This document shows positions 31,506 through 43,895 of a DNA stretch of 64,000 nucleotides, one piece after another. The stretch is from Amoebidium appalachense. Lineage: Eukaryota; Ichthyosporea. The notes below the pieces were generated by a model, which saw only the letters and a program-made list of their open reading frames with translations, made no database searches and had not been told where the DNA came from. The stretch's first letter is position 1. Every line of letters begins with the position of its first letter. Location: positions 5,890,001 to 5,954,000 of the forward strand of contig CAVNZM010000004.1 of NCBI GenBank assembly GCA_963693365.1. The letters are read 5' to 3'. A program made the position numbers and the translations under genes.

Positions 31506-31948
31506 TACCAAAATTAAAACATAAACCCAATCACCATAACCCTACGTGTGTCTGGGGGGGCTGCCGCCCCCCCAACCTCCCGCTAGAGGGGCCTGACGGC
31601 CCCTCTGTCTCTTGGAGATCGAATCGTTCTCCCCTGATTTTACGTCATCGGATCGTGTTTTGTCCAATCAGGTGCGAGGGGACTTCCGGCGTATGGACTT
31701 ATGTTGAAACCGTGAACCATAACAAGCACACCGTTTGTTGTGCCTATTCCTGTCAAAATATGGTAAAGAGTTGGGATAGGCTGCACACCTTTGTCACCCG
31801 CACTGGCAGCAGGACTGTCTCTATATGAAAACCCGCACCACACCCTACCATTCCAAATCGCACTCTCCTACCTATACCATATTGCATTCTTTCAATCACT
31901 CACCCCAACTCCCTTTCCTTCTTGTCCCCCCACCCACCCACCCACCAG
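31506..31948. other. Region between a divergent gene pair, with two adjacent GC hairpins
   Basis: Lies between the start of the minus-strand Ser-rich gene and the first exon I can support for the plus-strand secreted-type gene. It holds hairpins at 31554-31606, one CCAAT near 31668 and a C/T-rich tract leading to the 31949 acceptor. A first exon of the plus gene may be hidden here; I could not place one. Confidence 0.5.
31554..31606. other. Two consecutive perfect hairpins
   Basis: G7 at 31554-31560 pairs with C7 at 31567-31573 (6-base loop). AGAGGGGCC at 31585-31593 pairs with GGCCCCTCT at 31598-31606 around a TGAC loop. Both lie 50-100 bp upstream of the minus-strand gene start. Confidence 0.7.
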
Positions 31949-33043
31949 GCACACTAGAGGTAGGGGACATGCTATATGACATAGATGGAGCCAGCAGCAC
32001 GATCTATGAGATGTTCCAAGTGAGTGCCTATGACTGTGACCGCAGTCTTGTGGACTCAGTCGTCAGTCCAAAGGGCACAAACAAGGACTGTGCCGTCAAT
32101 CCTCTTGAGTCAAACCCCTGGGTCTTCGTGCTGGGTGCGTGCTCATCGCCCCTCCCTCCCTAACCCCCCCCCCCCCCCCCCCCCCCCTCCCTTCCCTCCT
32201 CTTCCCCTGGCCCCCCTCCCTCGGGCGCTGTTTTGTTGCACACTCAGTGTCACCCATTCACCCGACAAACCCTGCTTCCCCCTCCCCCTCCCCCACCACC
32301 ACCACCACCACGCTCCCCCCCCACCCCCAGCCCCAACCTCACCCCCACCCCCTCTCCCCCCTCCCCCCCCTCCTCATCCCCCATCCCTCCCTTTCGAGAA
32401 TGCACACCACATCACCCAAACGGGCACCCCTTGTGGGTGTGTGCGGAGTTGGGGAACCCGGAAGTAATTGTAAAAGGGATTGGGGAAGGAGGGGGAAGGT
32501 GTGGGGGGAGGGGAGGGGGGGAGGGGCGGGGGGGTATGGCTGGGTTAGCCATTTCGGCAAGCAGGGGTTGGGGGTAAGGTGGCAGGCAAACATCCTTATA
32601 ACCAGGCACACACACAAATAACATGTGCAGGGGGCCGCAACAACACACGACCCATCAAGTACGTGGTCATTGAGTGGGTGGGCAATGTCACCACTGGGCC
32701 TGGCGGCATAGGCATGGCCTTTGACAACCTGTGGGCCTATGGATGCACCTTCAATGCACGTAAGCACATGCACACGACCACAACACTATACAGGCACATG
32801 CACGTGCCGACAGTGTAGCACGCGCACAGCACAGCACGGGACACACGGACACACGGTGCTTTTAAGTCTCCGCTAGCGGTCATGCCTCCACCCTCCAACC
32901 CATTCAGCCACACTATGGCATGTTGTGCGCTCAAACCCCACACTTTCTCATGTCATGCACCTGAGCACATAGACCCCACGCCTATTCTCTGCAGAGAGGA
33001 TTTCGTCATAGGCACCGATACCTGCATCTGCTCTCTAACCTGA
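31949..33043 (+). CDS. Probable secreted beta-sandwich protein, 3' exons only
   Basis: Three exons join in phase: 31949-32134 (acceptor CCACCAG, donor GTGCGT), 32631-32759 (donor GTAAGC) and 32997-33043 ending TGA. The peptides include VGDMLYDIDGASSTIY, FQVSAYDCDRSLVDSVVSPK, PWVFVLGG, IKYVVIEWVG and GGIGMAFDNLWAYG. The order (SVxAYD..., SxVSPKG, IxxVxIxxxG, GxAFDNL) resembles extracellular choice-of-anchor/jelly-roll domains; this is a weak, motif-level inference. Several Cys near the end (CICSLT) fit a secreted protein. The final acceptor is ambiguous (CAG or CAGAG): with CAG the frame would stop at about 33013. Upstream exons with start and signal peptide are not found; an in-frame ATG at 31825 would give an odd leader without a signal peptide. 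Confidence 0.5.
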
Positions 33044-33574
33044 TGGGTGGAAGGGGGAAGTGGGGGGGGGGGGGGAGGGGAGGGGGGCCGGGGGGGGGGG
33101 GGGGGGGGGGGGGGGAGGGGGGGGAAGAGAGGGGTGGGGTGAGAGGGAAACGCCGAAATATATCCGCCAGTGTGCCCGTCTGACTGCACTACCTCCCTCC
33201 CCCCACCTCTGCAGGGGTGGAAGTGGCGAAAAGGTAGTAAATGTACAACACGGCGTCACGGGAGGGGCGCAGCCTGTAAAACATCCTTGTAACTTGAGTA
33301 CCTTGAATATGCCACATCGTCCGATGGTGATGATACATTACAATATATGTTTTTAAACTGACTACAGTCAAAACCATTCATACCTGATGCATGCAGCACA
33401 TGTGTAGCAATAGCTGCCCCTTCTGGAGTTACAAAACTCTGAAATGTCCCAGTGCAATTGCGGGGTTACTAACGAGACTGCATTGCGATCTTCGCATACA
33501 TGCTGTTGCACGAAACATGTAAGAAACAGTTAGCTGCTAATGTTATACTGTTGTGTGGTTTGCGGGCATGCGGG
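33044..33574. other. Intergenic sequence with G runs
   Basis: G-rich blocks at 33062-33125, then unique AT-balanced sequence. No gene seen. Confidence 0.7.
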
Positions 33575-33781
33575 TGTTAGGGTTCTCTAGTGGACAGTTA
33601 GGACACACTTGTTCTTCGTTCAATTGTATTCGTCTTCTGTACGCTCTGCACAGCATTGCGTGGGATGTACACAGAGTGCTTTCCAGACTGTTCGCGGAAT
33701 GAGCTACTCTAAGATCACATCATATATCAATATCTATAAATAGATCACATTATGGGCCGCCTGTGGCTCAGAGACACTACA
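33575..33781 (-). mobile_element. Putative LTR of a retroelement (minus orientation)
   Basis: A 207-bp segment that on the minus strand begins TGTAGTG and ends CCTAACA (5'-TG...CA-3'). It is preceded by a purine-rich GAGGGGGGAGATA that looks like a polypurine tract and contains a TATTTATA box about 45 bp in. I see only one copy, so the direct-repeat test of an LTR cannot be done in this window. Confidence 0.5.
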
Positions 33782-33796
33782 TATCTCCCCCCTCAA

Positions 33797-33817
33797 AATC
33801 CTTCGTCCCGAAGGATT
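33797..33817. other. Perfect 9-bp hairpin
   Basis: AATCCTTCG and CGAAGGATT around a TCC loop, just outside the putative LTR and overlapping the stop of the AT-rich reading frame. Confidence 0.75.
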
Positions 33818-34070
33818 ACCTATGTGTACACCCACGACTTTTCTTATGTACATCAGCATTATTAGATATTTCTGTATATCTCAAATTATCAAATTTTGAA
33901 TCAATAAAGTCATTTTAAAAAAAAAAAAATTCATACCAGTGATTCATTGGTTCATTATCATGGGGAGGCTGTATTTCGTTATCTCTGCCATATATTCTTT
34001 CGAATTCTGCTATTAATTTAGCACATGCTCTCAATTCATTCTTAGTCATCCATATAGTAAGAAAAGCACT
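33816..34070 (-). pseudogene. AT-rich coding remnant beside the putative LTR
   Basis: On the minus strand a coherent frame reads TKNELRACAKLIAEFERIYG and on to EPMNHWYEF, reaches an A13/T13 run (33917-33929), and a second coherent frame in a different register follows and stops at 33816. Base and codon use is AT-rich, unlike every other gene in the window. Its position directly before a purine tract and LTR-like segment suggests the end of a retroelement polyprotein. I do not recognise the domain. The frame break may be real decay or a homopolymer miscount. Confidence 0.45.
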
Positions 34071-34220
34071 GAAAAGGGAGAGGGGTGCATTAAATTTTCA
34101 CGACTAATGGAAAAATAAAGCCATTGGTGGCCCATGTGAGAGCACCTAATAGTAGTACACCACTGCAGCACATCACTTTCAAAAAAAGGGGAAAAAGGGT
34201 AAAACATGGTGCTGAGATAT

Positions 34221-34761
34221 CTAGCCGAAGACCAGCAGGAGCAGGGCGTATGCCATGGTCAGGGCCAGGGCCAGGGCCAGCAGGCTGAAGGGCCCAGCCG
34301 AGCGCACAAAGTCCATGGCATGCAGGTAGGGCCGCCCAGCGCTGTCCTCGGCACACAGCGAGTTGATGTTGGGGAACGACGACGTCGGCTATTAGGGGGG
34401 GGGGGGGGGTCAGCTGGGTGCTTGTCTCAATCACAGGGCATGAAAGGCCTTATGAACTCAGGTTAACAATTGTGGAAAAGCAGAGAGATGGAATTCCATG
34501 GTACGACAAAGAAGGGAATAGACTAAGTGTGTACTAATGTCACTGGGTGTTGGACAAAGGACTCTGGAAATCGTGTTTCTGGCATGCGTACATGCAGGAC
34601 ATGATGGTTAAAGAGAAGAGGGAGGTGAGGGGACGGGCAGGGGTAAGAAGGGTAAAAAGGGTCGGTTGGATAAAGGGTGAGCCTTTAATTTTCTAGTTTC
34701 CCCTGTCCATCTTAGACTACTTGTTTCTCTATTGAGGGTGTGGGGGATGGCAGAGTGGTGG

Positions 34762-34818
<57 letters not shown>

Positions 34819-34950
34819 GGGGAGGGGGAGGGGGGGGGGGGGGGGGGGTAAAATGTGTTACAGTTTATGAAGTACACATCCGCGACGGGCAACACATTAT
34901 AGTTTTTGCGAAGCACGCACGGGGAGTACACAGTAAATAGAGCCCATCCT

Positions 34951-34997
<47 letters not shown>

Positions 34998-35448
34998 GGG
35001 TATATGAATGTTACCAGAGCCATTGCGGCTGAAAACATGAAGGCCGCACCCACCACCAGCACCTGTGGATTGTCCAGCTCCTGCACACCATACATACGGG
35101 GTCATCAGGCAGCAGGACCATGCAGGCATCATAACACAACACCTCACTGTCTGCCTGTCTCTCCTCTTCCCCTCTCTCCCAACTCCTCCTGTAACTGTAG
35201 CCCTTAAAGAGCATGGCTTTATAGTATTTAATCTACACTTTCATCACGTGTATTCTCCAGCCAGTATAGATACCATCAGACGCCCCACCGGTAACATTTC
35301 GACCAAAAATGCATGGGGTATGCTAACAATAATAACAAAAGGCTGCATAATCGATTCTGCAGCAATAGCATTGGGGGATGCAGATGAGGATAGGGGTGGG
35401 TGGGTGAAGCTGTGTGGTGGTCCGGGGCAAGGGGAGAAGGGGGAAGAA

Positions 35449-35479
<31 letters not shown>

Positions 35480-37772
35480 GGGGGGGGGGAGGGGGATCAG
35501 ACATCAAAGTACCAGGGAAGCGCAGAAGTATAGGGGAATGTGTGAAGAGGTGAGGCGTTGGTGTGAAGGGCGCCGTAGGGTGAAATATGCAAGTATAAGT
35601 CACCAACAACACACAAAAAAGGAGCAACACAACAGAAACATCAAAAAAATGCATACATTCATGAGACACTTGACCAGAGTTCTTCAACAGCGCGGGCGGG
35701 TTGGTTGGGTTTCTTTCTTTTTCTTTAAGGCTTTTTCTTTCTTTCTTCCTTTCTTTTTTTTTGGGTGGGTGGGGGTGGGTGTGGGGGGGAAGGAGGGGGC
35801 GGGGGAGGAAGGGGCGGGGGAGGAAGGGGCGGGGGCGGGGGGCGGGGGGGGGGGTAGAAGGTGTTGCAAGCACTGAGTAAGCATTCACAACGGACAGCAC
35901 AACGCAGCAACATACAACACAATCCAGATTTTGAAGCCAAGGAACCAAAAACCGAAAATAATAAGGGGGAGGAGGAGAGGGAGCTCCACACAGACCTTGC
36001 CAATAGATACAATCATAGGGCTTAGCACAATGGCCCCGACCGTGTGGGATAGGGGGGTGGTGGCCACCAGACACAGTGACGTGATGGCTGCAAACGCACC
36101 CCACGGGCTAAGCGCCTGTATGGGTGTGTGGTCAGGAAAGTGCGCAAAGATGAGGGCGGGGGGAGGGGGGGGGGGGGGAGGGGGGGGAGGGGGAGGAGAG
36201 GAGGGGAGGAGTGGAGTGGAGGGGAGCAAGGGAGAGAGAGAAGGGGGAAGGCGAAGAGTGGGTGGGGCGGGGGGGGGGGGGGGGGCAGGGGGGGTTTGTA
36301 ACTGTTCATGATGGGGGGTCTCGACATGCCATTGGATCGGCTGTTGGATGCTTGGGGGCAGGCAGGAGGGGGAGGCGGAAAGGGGTGGTAGGGTGGAGGG
36401 GCACTGACTGTGTGACCATTCAAGACAGAAACCAGAAGCATATCTATGGTTTGATGGCTGTGTTTAATGGTTTCAGTGGGGAGTGGGGAGCAAGAACCCG
36501 CAGAGGGGGGAGGGGGGGGGAGGGGGGGGGGGGGGGAAGGGGGGGGGGGGGGGGGGGGTGGCTGAGCAGAAGGGGGGCTGCATGTGTGTGTGTGTTTGAG
36601 TGAGGGAGTGAGTGCGTGAGAGTGTGTGTGTGCGTGAGTGTGTGAGTGTGTGAGAGTGTGTGTCCATTGGTGCATGTATATGCATATGTGTGGATGTATG
36701 CACGTGCATTGTGGGTGCATGCATGCCCGTGTGTGTGTGTGCGCGCGCGCGTGCGCGCTCGCGCGTGTGTGCTCGCGCGTGTGTGCTTGTGTGTCTGCGT
36801 GAGTGCATGTGTGTGCCTGTGTGCATGTGTGTGCCTGTGTGGTTGCATGCTGCCTACCCTCAGTCCGGGCACAGCCGTGCCAGCGACTATGTCCAGCAGC
36901 TTTGCCTCTGCCACGGCAGCACCCAGCACGTTGCCGCCAGCAATCAGCATAATCAGGTTCCACCCTGCAGCACCACGTCAGTTCGCTATAACTCCCTCAT
37001 CCAAATAGCAGGTGCATTTATATTGAATCCCTGCCAGCTAGCAAACTTAACCCAAGTACAGGGTGGTATACAATACCGTTTAAAACTACATAAAAAGAGA
37101 CTATAAACAACACTATAAGTAGCAAGGCTTCGAGGCATTGAATCACACAATCCTCGCAAGCACAGGCATGGCCACACACCATCCATAACCCCCCCCCCCC
37201 TCCCCCCTTCCCCCCCCCCCCCTCCCCCGCCGCCGCCTCTCCCCTCCCCACCCCATCTCCACCCCCACATGTGTTGCAGGTGCATTTTTGTTGTTGTGTT
37301 TAGACCTACCGAACGCCAAAAAGTCGTCCTTAGTCAGGACACCAGTGGACAGGAATATGCCCAGGGGCAGCATGGCCACTATGCCCATGTCCCCCAGCAC
37401 CTGCTTGGTCAGCCCCAACGTGCACCTGCAAAAACAACATCCATTTGTGAGAAGTGGAATCGCATTACGCCGGGGGAGGGGGGGGGGGGAGGGGGAGGGG
37501 GATAACTTGATGGTGCAGGGTGGTGTGATGCTTATGGCAAATCCTGATGCATTACATCGTATGTGTGTTTGTCTGCCCACACAAATGCTTACTAAAAATT
37601 GTCCCTTTCTTGTCTATTACTCTGCAGGTGTGCGAGTGTGTGAAGGTGTGTTTTTGAGTGCACAGTGCAGGCATGTGTGCTTACGACTGTGAGCCTGACG
37701 GTGTGACGGTGTGATGGCGTGTGTACCTGTATGGGTGTGTGTGCGTGTGTGCGTGTGTGCGTGTGTGCGTGC

Positions 37773-37824
<52 letters not shown>

Positions 37825-38669
37825 ACGCATATGTGTATTGGTTTGTTCTTGTGCACGCGAGTGTGGGTGTACGATTAGTTCATGCAGGTATTTCTTTTGT
37901 TTATATATATATATATATATGTATGTATATGTATATTGGTGGGGGGGGGGGGGGGGGGGGGGGGAGGGGCAGGGAGGGGGGAGGAAGGTTGGGATTATCC
38001 CTTTTTCTGTCTTGGAGTGCACACTGACTTACTTAGCACACTCACTTTCGCACCCTTTTGCATACCACCCACACCACCCATTTCCCACACTTACCACAGC
38101 AATATGGTGACTGCCGATGTGACCAGCACGATCCACTCAAAGGGGCCCAGGGGCCTTGTGGGGTGTGGAGGCAGGGGGGGGATGGCTGCCAGATCGTTTG
38201 GCTTGAGTAGCACTAGGAGGTAGGCCCAGGCCAGTACAAGGAGCACTAGACAGAACGGTAGGGACACCTGCAAATTACATTTCCCAGGTATGATTGATCC
38301 GTGTGTCTGTTGCAGAACAACAGGTACACTTGGAATTTATGAGGAGAGGAGAAGGATAGCATGTGGGTGGCTGACAATGCTAATGGTAGGCAAATCAATC
38401 AATGAATCGGCCAGCATTACTTTCTTTACCTGTAGACATCAGTCCAGGTCCTGTCGTGCCTAAGTGACTGATTGAGGGCAAGCATCTGGCATGCCTTATG
38501 TACGTGTGCTTGGCTGGAGTTGGGACATCTCTGTGGCCTCTGTGTGGCCGTGAACGTGTGTGTTTGCATGCATTTGTACGCGCACCTGTGTACAAGTGTG
38601 GGCTTTGTGTGTGTGTACCCCTGTGTGTGCGTGTGTGTGAAAGTGTGTGCGTGTCTGTGAGTTTTTGCG

Positions 38670-38759
<90 letters not shown>

Positions 38760-39863
38760 TGTGCGTGTGTGGATGTGTTTAGTGAGTGAGTGACGTGAGC
38801 AACTAATTCTACATACCGCCATCCACTGGACAAAGGATACGCCGAATCCAGCCTTGTCCAGGGCCCCCAGTGCTATTGCGTTCTGAGGGGATGAGATGGG
38901 CGACAGCATGCCCCCGATGTTGCAGGCAAGCGCAAGCCCAAGCAGCGTGGCCTGGAGGGTCACTGTGTGTGAGTTTCATAGCCTCCCCCCCCCCCCCCCC
39001 CCCTCCCCCCCCCCTCCTTCCACCTCCCCCTCCCCCCAACCCTTCCCCCCAAGTCACGAAAACTCAACGACATTCCACCTGTTCACACCTTTTCCCCCAT
39101 TCCGTACCACATTTCCCCCTTCTGTCTTTGAACTGGAATTATACTTTCCATGGGGCACTAAGTATAGTTTGAGTGTGAATGCACTCTGCTTCATCTCATG
39201 CTTCAGAATAATTTGTAAAACATCAAGGAGCTTCCCGCTATAGCTTTGTAGCCCCATTTCCCCAATGCATCTCATGCGCAGCAAGGCCACACACACACCT
39301 ACATGCACAGCAAGCGGCGAGCATGGTTTTCCGAACAGCGTACCACCACGTGCAACACACACACACACGCTCAAACGTTCATACACACACATTCACCTCT
39401 CAGACCCATAGCTCACCATCACCTCCCAACCAGCAACGTTTCCCACCCACCTTCCACCTCCCCCCCCCCCCCCCACACACACACACACACACATCTACCC
39501 CCCTCCCCGCTCTCCCCCCCCCCTCCCCCCGCGCACCCACCCACCTTTGCGTATCTGCTGTTTGTGGGCAGGCTGTGGAGCAGAGGCATGACCACGGACA
39601 GACACAGCACTGGTGCCGCCTGCACGTGCAAACATCAGCACCACTGCCCTTTAACAGCTTTGTCCACACAACCCAACGTGCCTGCTCTCCCTTCTTATCG
39701 CTCTCCTTCGCCTGCCGCCACAGTGCAAGTGACCAGTTTCTCCTCAAGTCTACATTTTCCCCCTTGTTACAATACAAGCCCATTTTCGACTCTGCTGCTA
39801 TAGATCGAACCCCCTTCCTTCCTTGCCCCTCCCCCTTCCCCCCTTCCCCCCCCCCCCCCCCAA

Positions 39864-39947
<84 letters not shown>

Positions 39948-40814
39948 GGCCCTGGCCAATACTTCAGCACCATAGTCCACACGTTCTTGCAAACTTGTAA
40001 CATATGCATTACCCACAGCCCTCCCCCCCCCATCTCCCCTCCACACACACCTCTGCCCCCCCCACCACCACTACCCCTCTTACCTCCTCCCCCTCCCCCC
40101 CCCCCCCCCCCCCCCCCCCCCCGGGCCCCCCACCCACCCTTTCCGTCTCAACCACACACACACACACGCCACCACCATCACCACCACCAACAAGAAATTC
40201 AAAAAATAGACTACAAAGAAAAAACGATGAAAGACAAGATCACTTTACCACGTTGGAGATGAACATTGAGAAGAACCAGCCCACGGCCATGAGACTCAGC
40301 AGGAACAGGCGGGGACGATGGCCCAGCCACATGCGCAGCACACCAATCAGCCGCTTCTCAAACCCGTACTTGCTGAACGCAGACGACATGCTAAATCCTG
40401 TGTGTGCGTGTACGTGTGTGTGTACGTGTGTACGTGTGTGTGTACGTGTGTGTGTACGTGTGTGTGTACGTGTGTACGTGTGTGTATTTGTTTGTGTGCG
40501 TTTGTGCGCTTACACGTGCTGGGATGTGTGGGTAGTAGTGGGGAAAGAGGGTTAATGGCATGTCAGATAATGTTTACAATGCATATGGTTTCCTCGAATA
40601 AACCAAGTATGGAGTCTCTGAACACGGTGATGTGGCTAGAGGAATGCTTCGTGGCTATGGGGGACATGGTCTAATATTTGTTCCTATGTTACTGTGAAGA
40701 GGTGGATAGACCCCCCCCAAGGGGTGTCCTCTTGTAATCTTTTATCAATACGATGAGTCCTTGTCAGCAGCTTCATGCAAAATAAATAACAACGGATCAT
40801 TGCACCTCCCCCGC

Positions 40815-40846
<32 letters not shown>

Positions 40847-41149
40847 CCCCTCCCCCTCCCCCCCCCCCCCCCCCCCCCCGGACACACACACATCACACAC
40901 ACTCACATCCACAAAACAAGCTTTCCCCCCCCCTCCTCCCCCCCCCTTCCCCCCCCCCCCCTGTTTCTCTTAACACCCCCCCCCCCCTCCTCCTCCCCCC
41001 CCCCCAAAAAAGAAGCCCCCCCAACCTCGGGAAAAGCAACCAAAAAAAAAAAAAAAAAAAAAAAAAGCAAAATGAAGAGAATTCTCAGAAATCAATTAAC
41101 AGAACAAAGTGCACACCCAAACAGTCTAAGGCACAGCCGCCACATTCAA

Positions 41150-41180
<31 letters not shown>

Positions 41181-41560
41181 AAAAACAAAAAAAAAAACCT
41201 CCACCCCTCCACCCCTAAGTGCACCACAACTACCCCCATCCACGTGCACGTGCCTCCCAGGACCAGGGCTGTGGTGTGGTTGAACATGTGCTCAAACACA
41301 GTCTGGGCAGCCTCTGGGGCAGGCACGGAGTAGATGCGGAACAGAACGGTCAGCACGGGGATCAGGATGGCTGTCACGTAGAAGGGGAGGGCCTCGGTCA
41401 CCCACAGAACTATTACACCAGATACCATTGCCAGGCTGTGTGTGTGTGTGTGGGGGAGGGGGGGGGGGAGGGGGGAGGGGAGAGGTTGGGGGAGGGGGGA
41501 GGGGGGAAGGGAGGGAGGGGGGTTTAAATGTGTAAGTGTGTGTGTGTATGTGTGTGTGTG

Positions 41561-41613
<53 letters not shown>

Positions 41614-43895
41614 CGTGCGCGCGCGCGTGTGTGTGTGCGTGTGTGGGCGCGTGTGTGTATGTGTGGTTGAGCGGGAGGGATGGTGGTGGTAGTGGTGGTA
41701 GTGGTGGTGGTGGAGGGGGGGAGCAAGAGGGGGGGGGGGGAGGGGGGGGGGGGGGGGTGAGGTTAGAATTCATTACGGAGTACGAGATATGTATTCCCGA
41801 CCAACAGAAATGCGGAGGTGAAGTAGCAAGCAGCATGCAAGGGAGATTTTTTTTTGGGGGGTGGGGGGGGAAGGGGGGGGGGGGGGGGGGGGGGGTTGTT
41901 TCACATTATGAGGAACAAATTTGCAACAATATTTTGGAGCAACATGTAACATGCGATTATACATTATATTCAATATTCTTAGAGCCCATTTCCTGCCGGC
42001 AGGGGGGGAGGATGGGGGGCCGGAATTGGGAGGAAAGGAGTAGAGAGGGTCTGTTCTTGAATTGTGGGGACAAAGTAGTGAAGGAGATGGGTTGGACGAA
42101 GAGGGAAGAAAAGGGATTTGCAAAGGAGCAGGAATGGAGCGATGGGAGAGTGTATGGAGGGGCTGTGCATGTGAATGCAGTGATGGTGGCTGTGGGAGCA
42201 AAGTGTGCGAGAATAGCATACTTACACTGGGAGCAAAAGCAAGTCAGGGTAGGCAGCAGGCCGGAAGGGAGAAGGGTAAGCATGATGAAAGGGGGGGGGA
42301 GGGGGGGGGGAGGGGGGGAGGAAGGGCTGGGGGGGGGGGGGGGGGGTGGGAGGAGGGGAGCGAAATTAGCACACGGTAGAAGTCCTAACATGCACGGCGA
42401 AAAGCACGTTTCTGCTTGGCACACACAGGTGTGCCTGCCTCCACAACCAAGCGCGCACAAAAAAACACCCACAGATCTCCCCACGCACCATCTGTTTGCC
42501 GGGCCCTGGTCCTTGCCCATGACTGGGACAATGAGCAGCAGGGCGGTGACCACTATGGCCAGCCCCAGCCACCTCTTCTTCCAGGCCCACCGCACTTGCA
42601 CCTCCTCCTGGGTCAGGCTAGGCCCGGCTAGTGTCTTGCCTGTCACCTGCATACACAAGAGAGCCTGGTTACATTTGTTTGGAAACACAGCAGGTGGCTG
42701 CCATCACTCACCCTTGTTGTTACCCTCCCATACCACCTCTGCACCGTTTCCTCCCACAAAGCCTCCCGTGTCTAAAGGATGTGGGCTCCCAATGGCTTTC
42801 CGCCACCAGTTACCAGAAATAGAAACAGCAAAACATGAATATATCATGAATAGATTCGACTTGACCATTTGCCAAGCTAATCTCCCTTCTCAAGGCAATA
42901 AAGTATATTTGGCTTTTAAGCGCCAACAGCACCGGGTGAAAGAATTGGGCTTGCTTGCAAGGAGACGGACAAAGGCATGCGGGTGATATGAGCCTATGCA
43001 GTTGGGATAGACGGCGAGGACGGAAAGCCGCCTTTACAGGTGGAGGTGACGGGGCGGGGAGTGGTAGGGGGGGTGTGAAGGGGGTGATGTATGCGTTAGA
43101 GGTTTGGAAATATGGAGGAAACAACAAAAAGCAACAACAAAAACGTCACAAAAATGAGAAACACTAACTCAAACAATTTGAGAGTGCAGGCAGAAGACCC
43201 TTGAACAAAGCCCACCGTTAGACAGAGGGGGGAGGGGGGTGTGGGGGGGAGGGGGGGGGGGGGGGGGGAGGGAATCAGAGAACCTCTTTCAAGCATACCT
43301 GCGAAAACTTCATAGATATGTTGTCCAGCAGAGAATTTAGATCCACCATGGACACAAACACACTGCGCTCAAACTCCATGCGCAGCTCGTTGAAGGGGCC
43401 CGAGTGCATCTTGCCCTTGAGCCGGTTGAGTATGCTCTTGAACGCCGCCGCTGTGTGCAGGCATTTGTCCCGTAGCTGCCGAGCGTCTGCGTGCAGCTCT
43501 GCTAACCGTGTGCCTGGATCACCATCCCTACGTGTGCCCAACGGCTGGAGCTCGACCTCAGCAGAGTCCACCTGCCCCACCACATCACTGTATCTGGCCA
43601 GCAGCTCCCCCACCCTCTGCCTGTACGCCGCCTCTATCCTTTCCAGCTCCTGCTCAAACAGTGGCGCAAACTCGTTCTCCTGCTCCAAGTCATCATCACC
43701 TTGGCCCGAGGTCCAGGACCACTGCAGAAGGCCCCACTCTGCATCCCCCTCCCCATTGCCATTATAGTGCCTGTTATCGTGGCTGACCGTAAGCCTCTCC
43801 ACGGCCTCCAGAAAATCCTCCGTCACCTCCAGGTCAGCCATGCTGACTGTGTCTGGCTTTGCCCCCTTTGGAACAGGCGCTAGTGTTGGCTGCAT
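34221..43895 (-). CDS. SPX-like plus SLC13-family permease (Pho87/90/91-like phosphate transporter), 12 exons, 681 aa
   Basis: Likely low-affinity phosphate (or anion) transporter. Exons: 43895-43299, 42646-42489, 41435-41254, 40397-40249, 39619-39545, 38951-38817, 38267-38095, 37425-37310, 36964-36858, 36115-35996, 35080-35015, 34388-34221. They total 2046 nt and all phases match. Residues 1-199 contain a coiled helical segment ([20 protein letters not shown]) typical of SPX domains, though the usual MKFG start is not seen. TM segments start near residue 218. SLC13 hallmarks: [15 protein letters not shown] (398-412), [14 protein letters not shown] (530 on), [10 protein letters not shown] and FPNIN (631-635). 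The protein ends in a hydrophobic helix. Intron 3 appears to use a GC donor (41253-41252). SPX domains bind inositol pyrophosphates in phosphate signalling (family knowledge). Phosphate as substrate is inferred from the SPX pairing. Confidence 0.88.
35448..35476. repeat. (AT)n microsatellite
   Basis: Within the transporter intron between exons 10 and 11; a similar AT tract lies at about 37903-37922. Confidence 0.95.
38674..38760. repeat. (CT)24-(GT)n compound microsatellite
   Basis: In the transporter intron between exons 6 and 7. Confidence 0.95.
39840..39945. repeat. C run plus (CA)n tract
   Basis: C-rich block followed by (CA)35, in the transporter intron between exons 4 and 5. Confidence 0.95.
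40399..40491. repeat. GTGTACGT-type repeat at the exon 4 acceptor of the transporter
   Basis: About eight units of GTGTGTACGT with variants. On the coding strand it leads directly into the CACAG acceptor at exon 4. Confidence 0.85.
40800..41195. repeat. C- and A-homopolymer block
   Basis: C runs up to about 20 separated by T, an A26-class run at 41041-41066 and C/A runs to 41195; inside the transporter intron between exons 3 and 4. Confidence 0.9.

Noticed and set aside
31331-31828. Plus-strand frame ending HTFVTRTGSRTVSI as a first exon of the secreted-type gene
   Set aside because: Overlaps the minus-strand Ser-rich exon, and its later part has neither a usable ATG nor a donor in the right phase.
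36211-36603. Gly/Arg-rich plus-strand frame
   Set aside because: G-run translation within a transporter intron.
43318-43767. A plus-strand frame antisense to transporter exon 1
   Set aside because: Ser/Arg-rich shadow; the minus frame splices in phase to the SLC13 exons.
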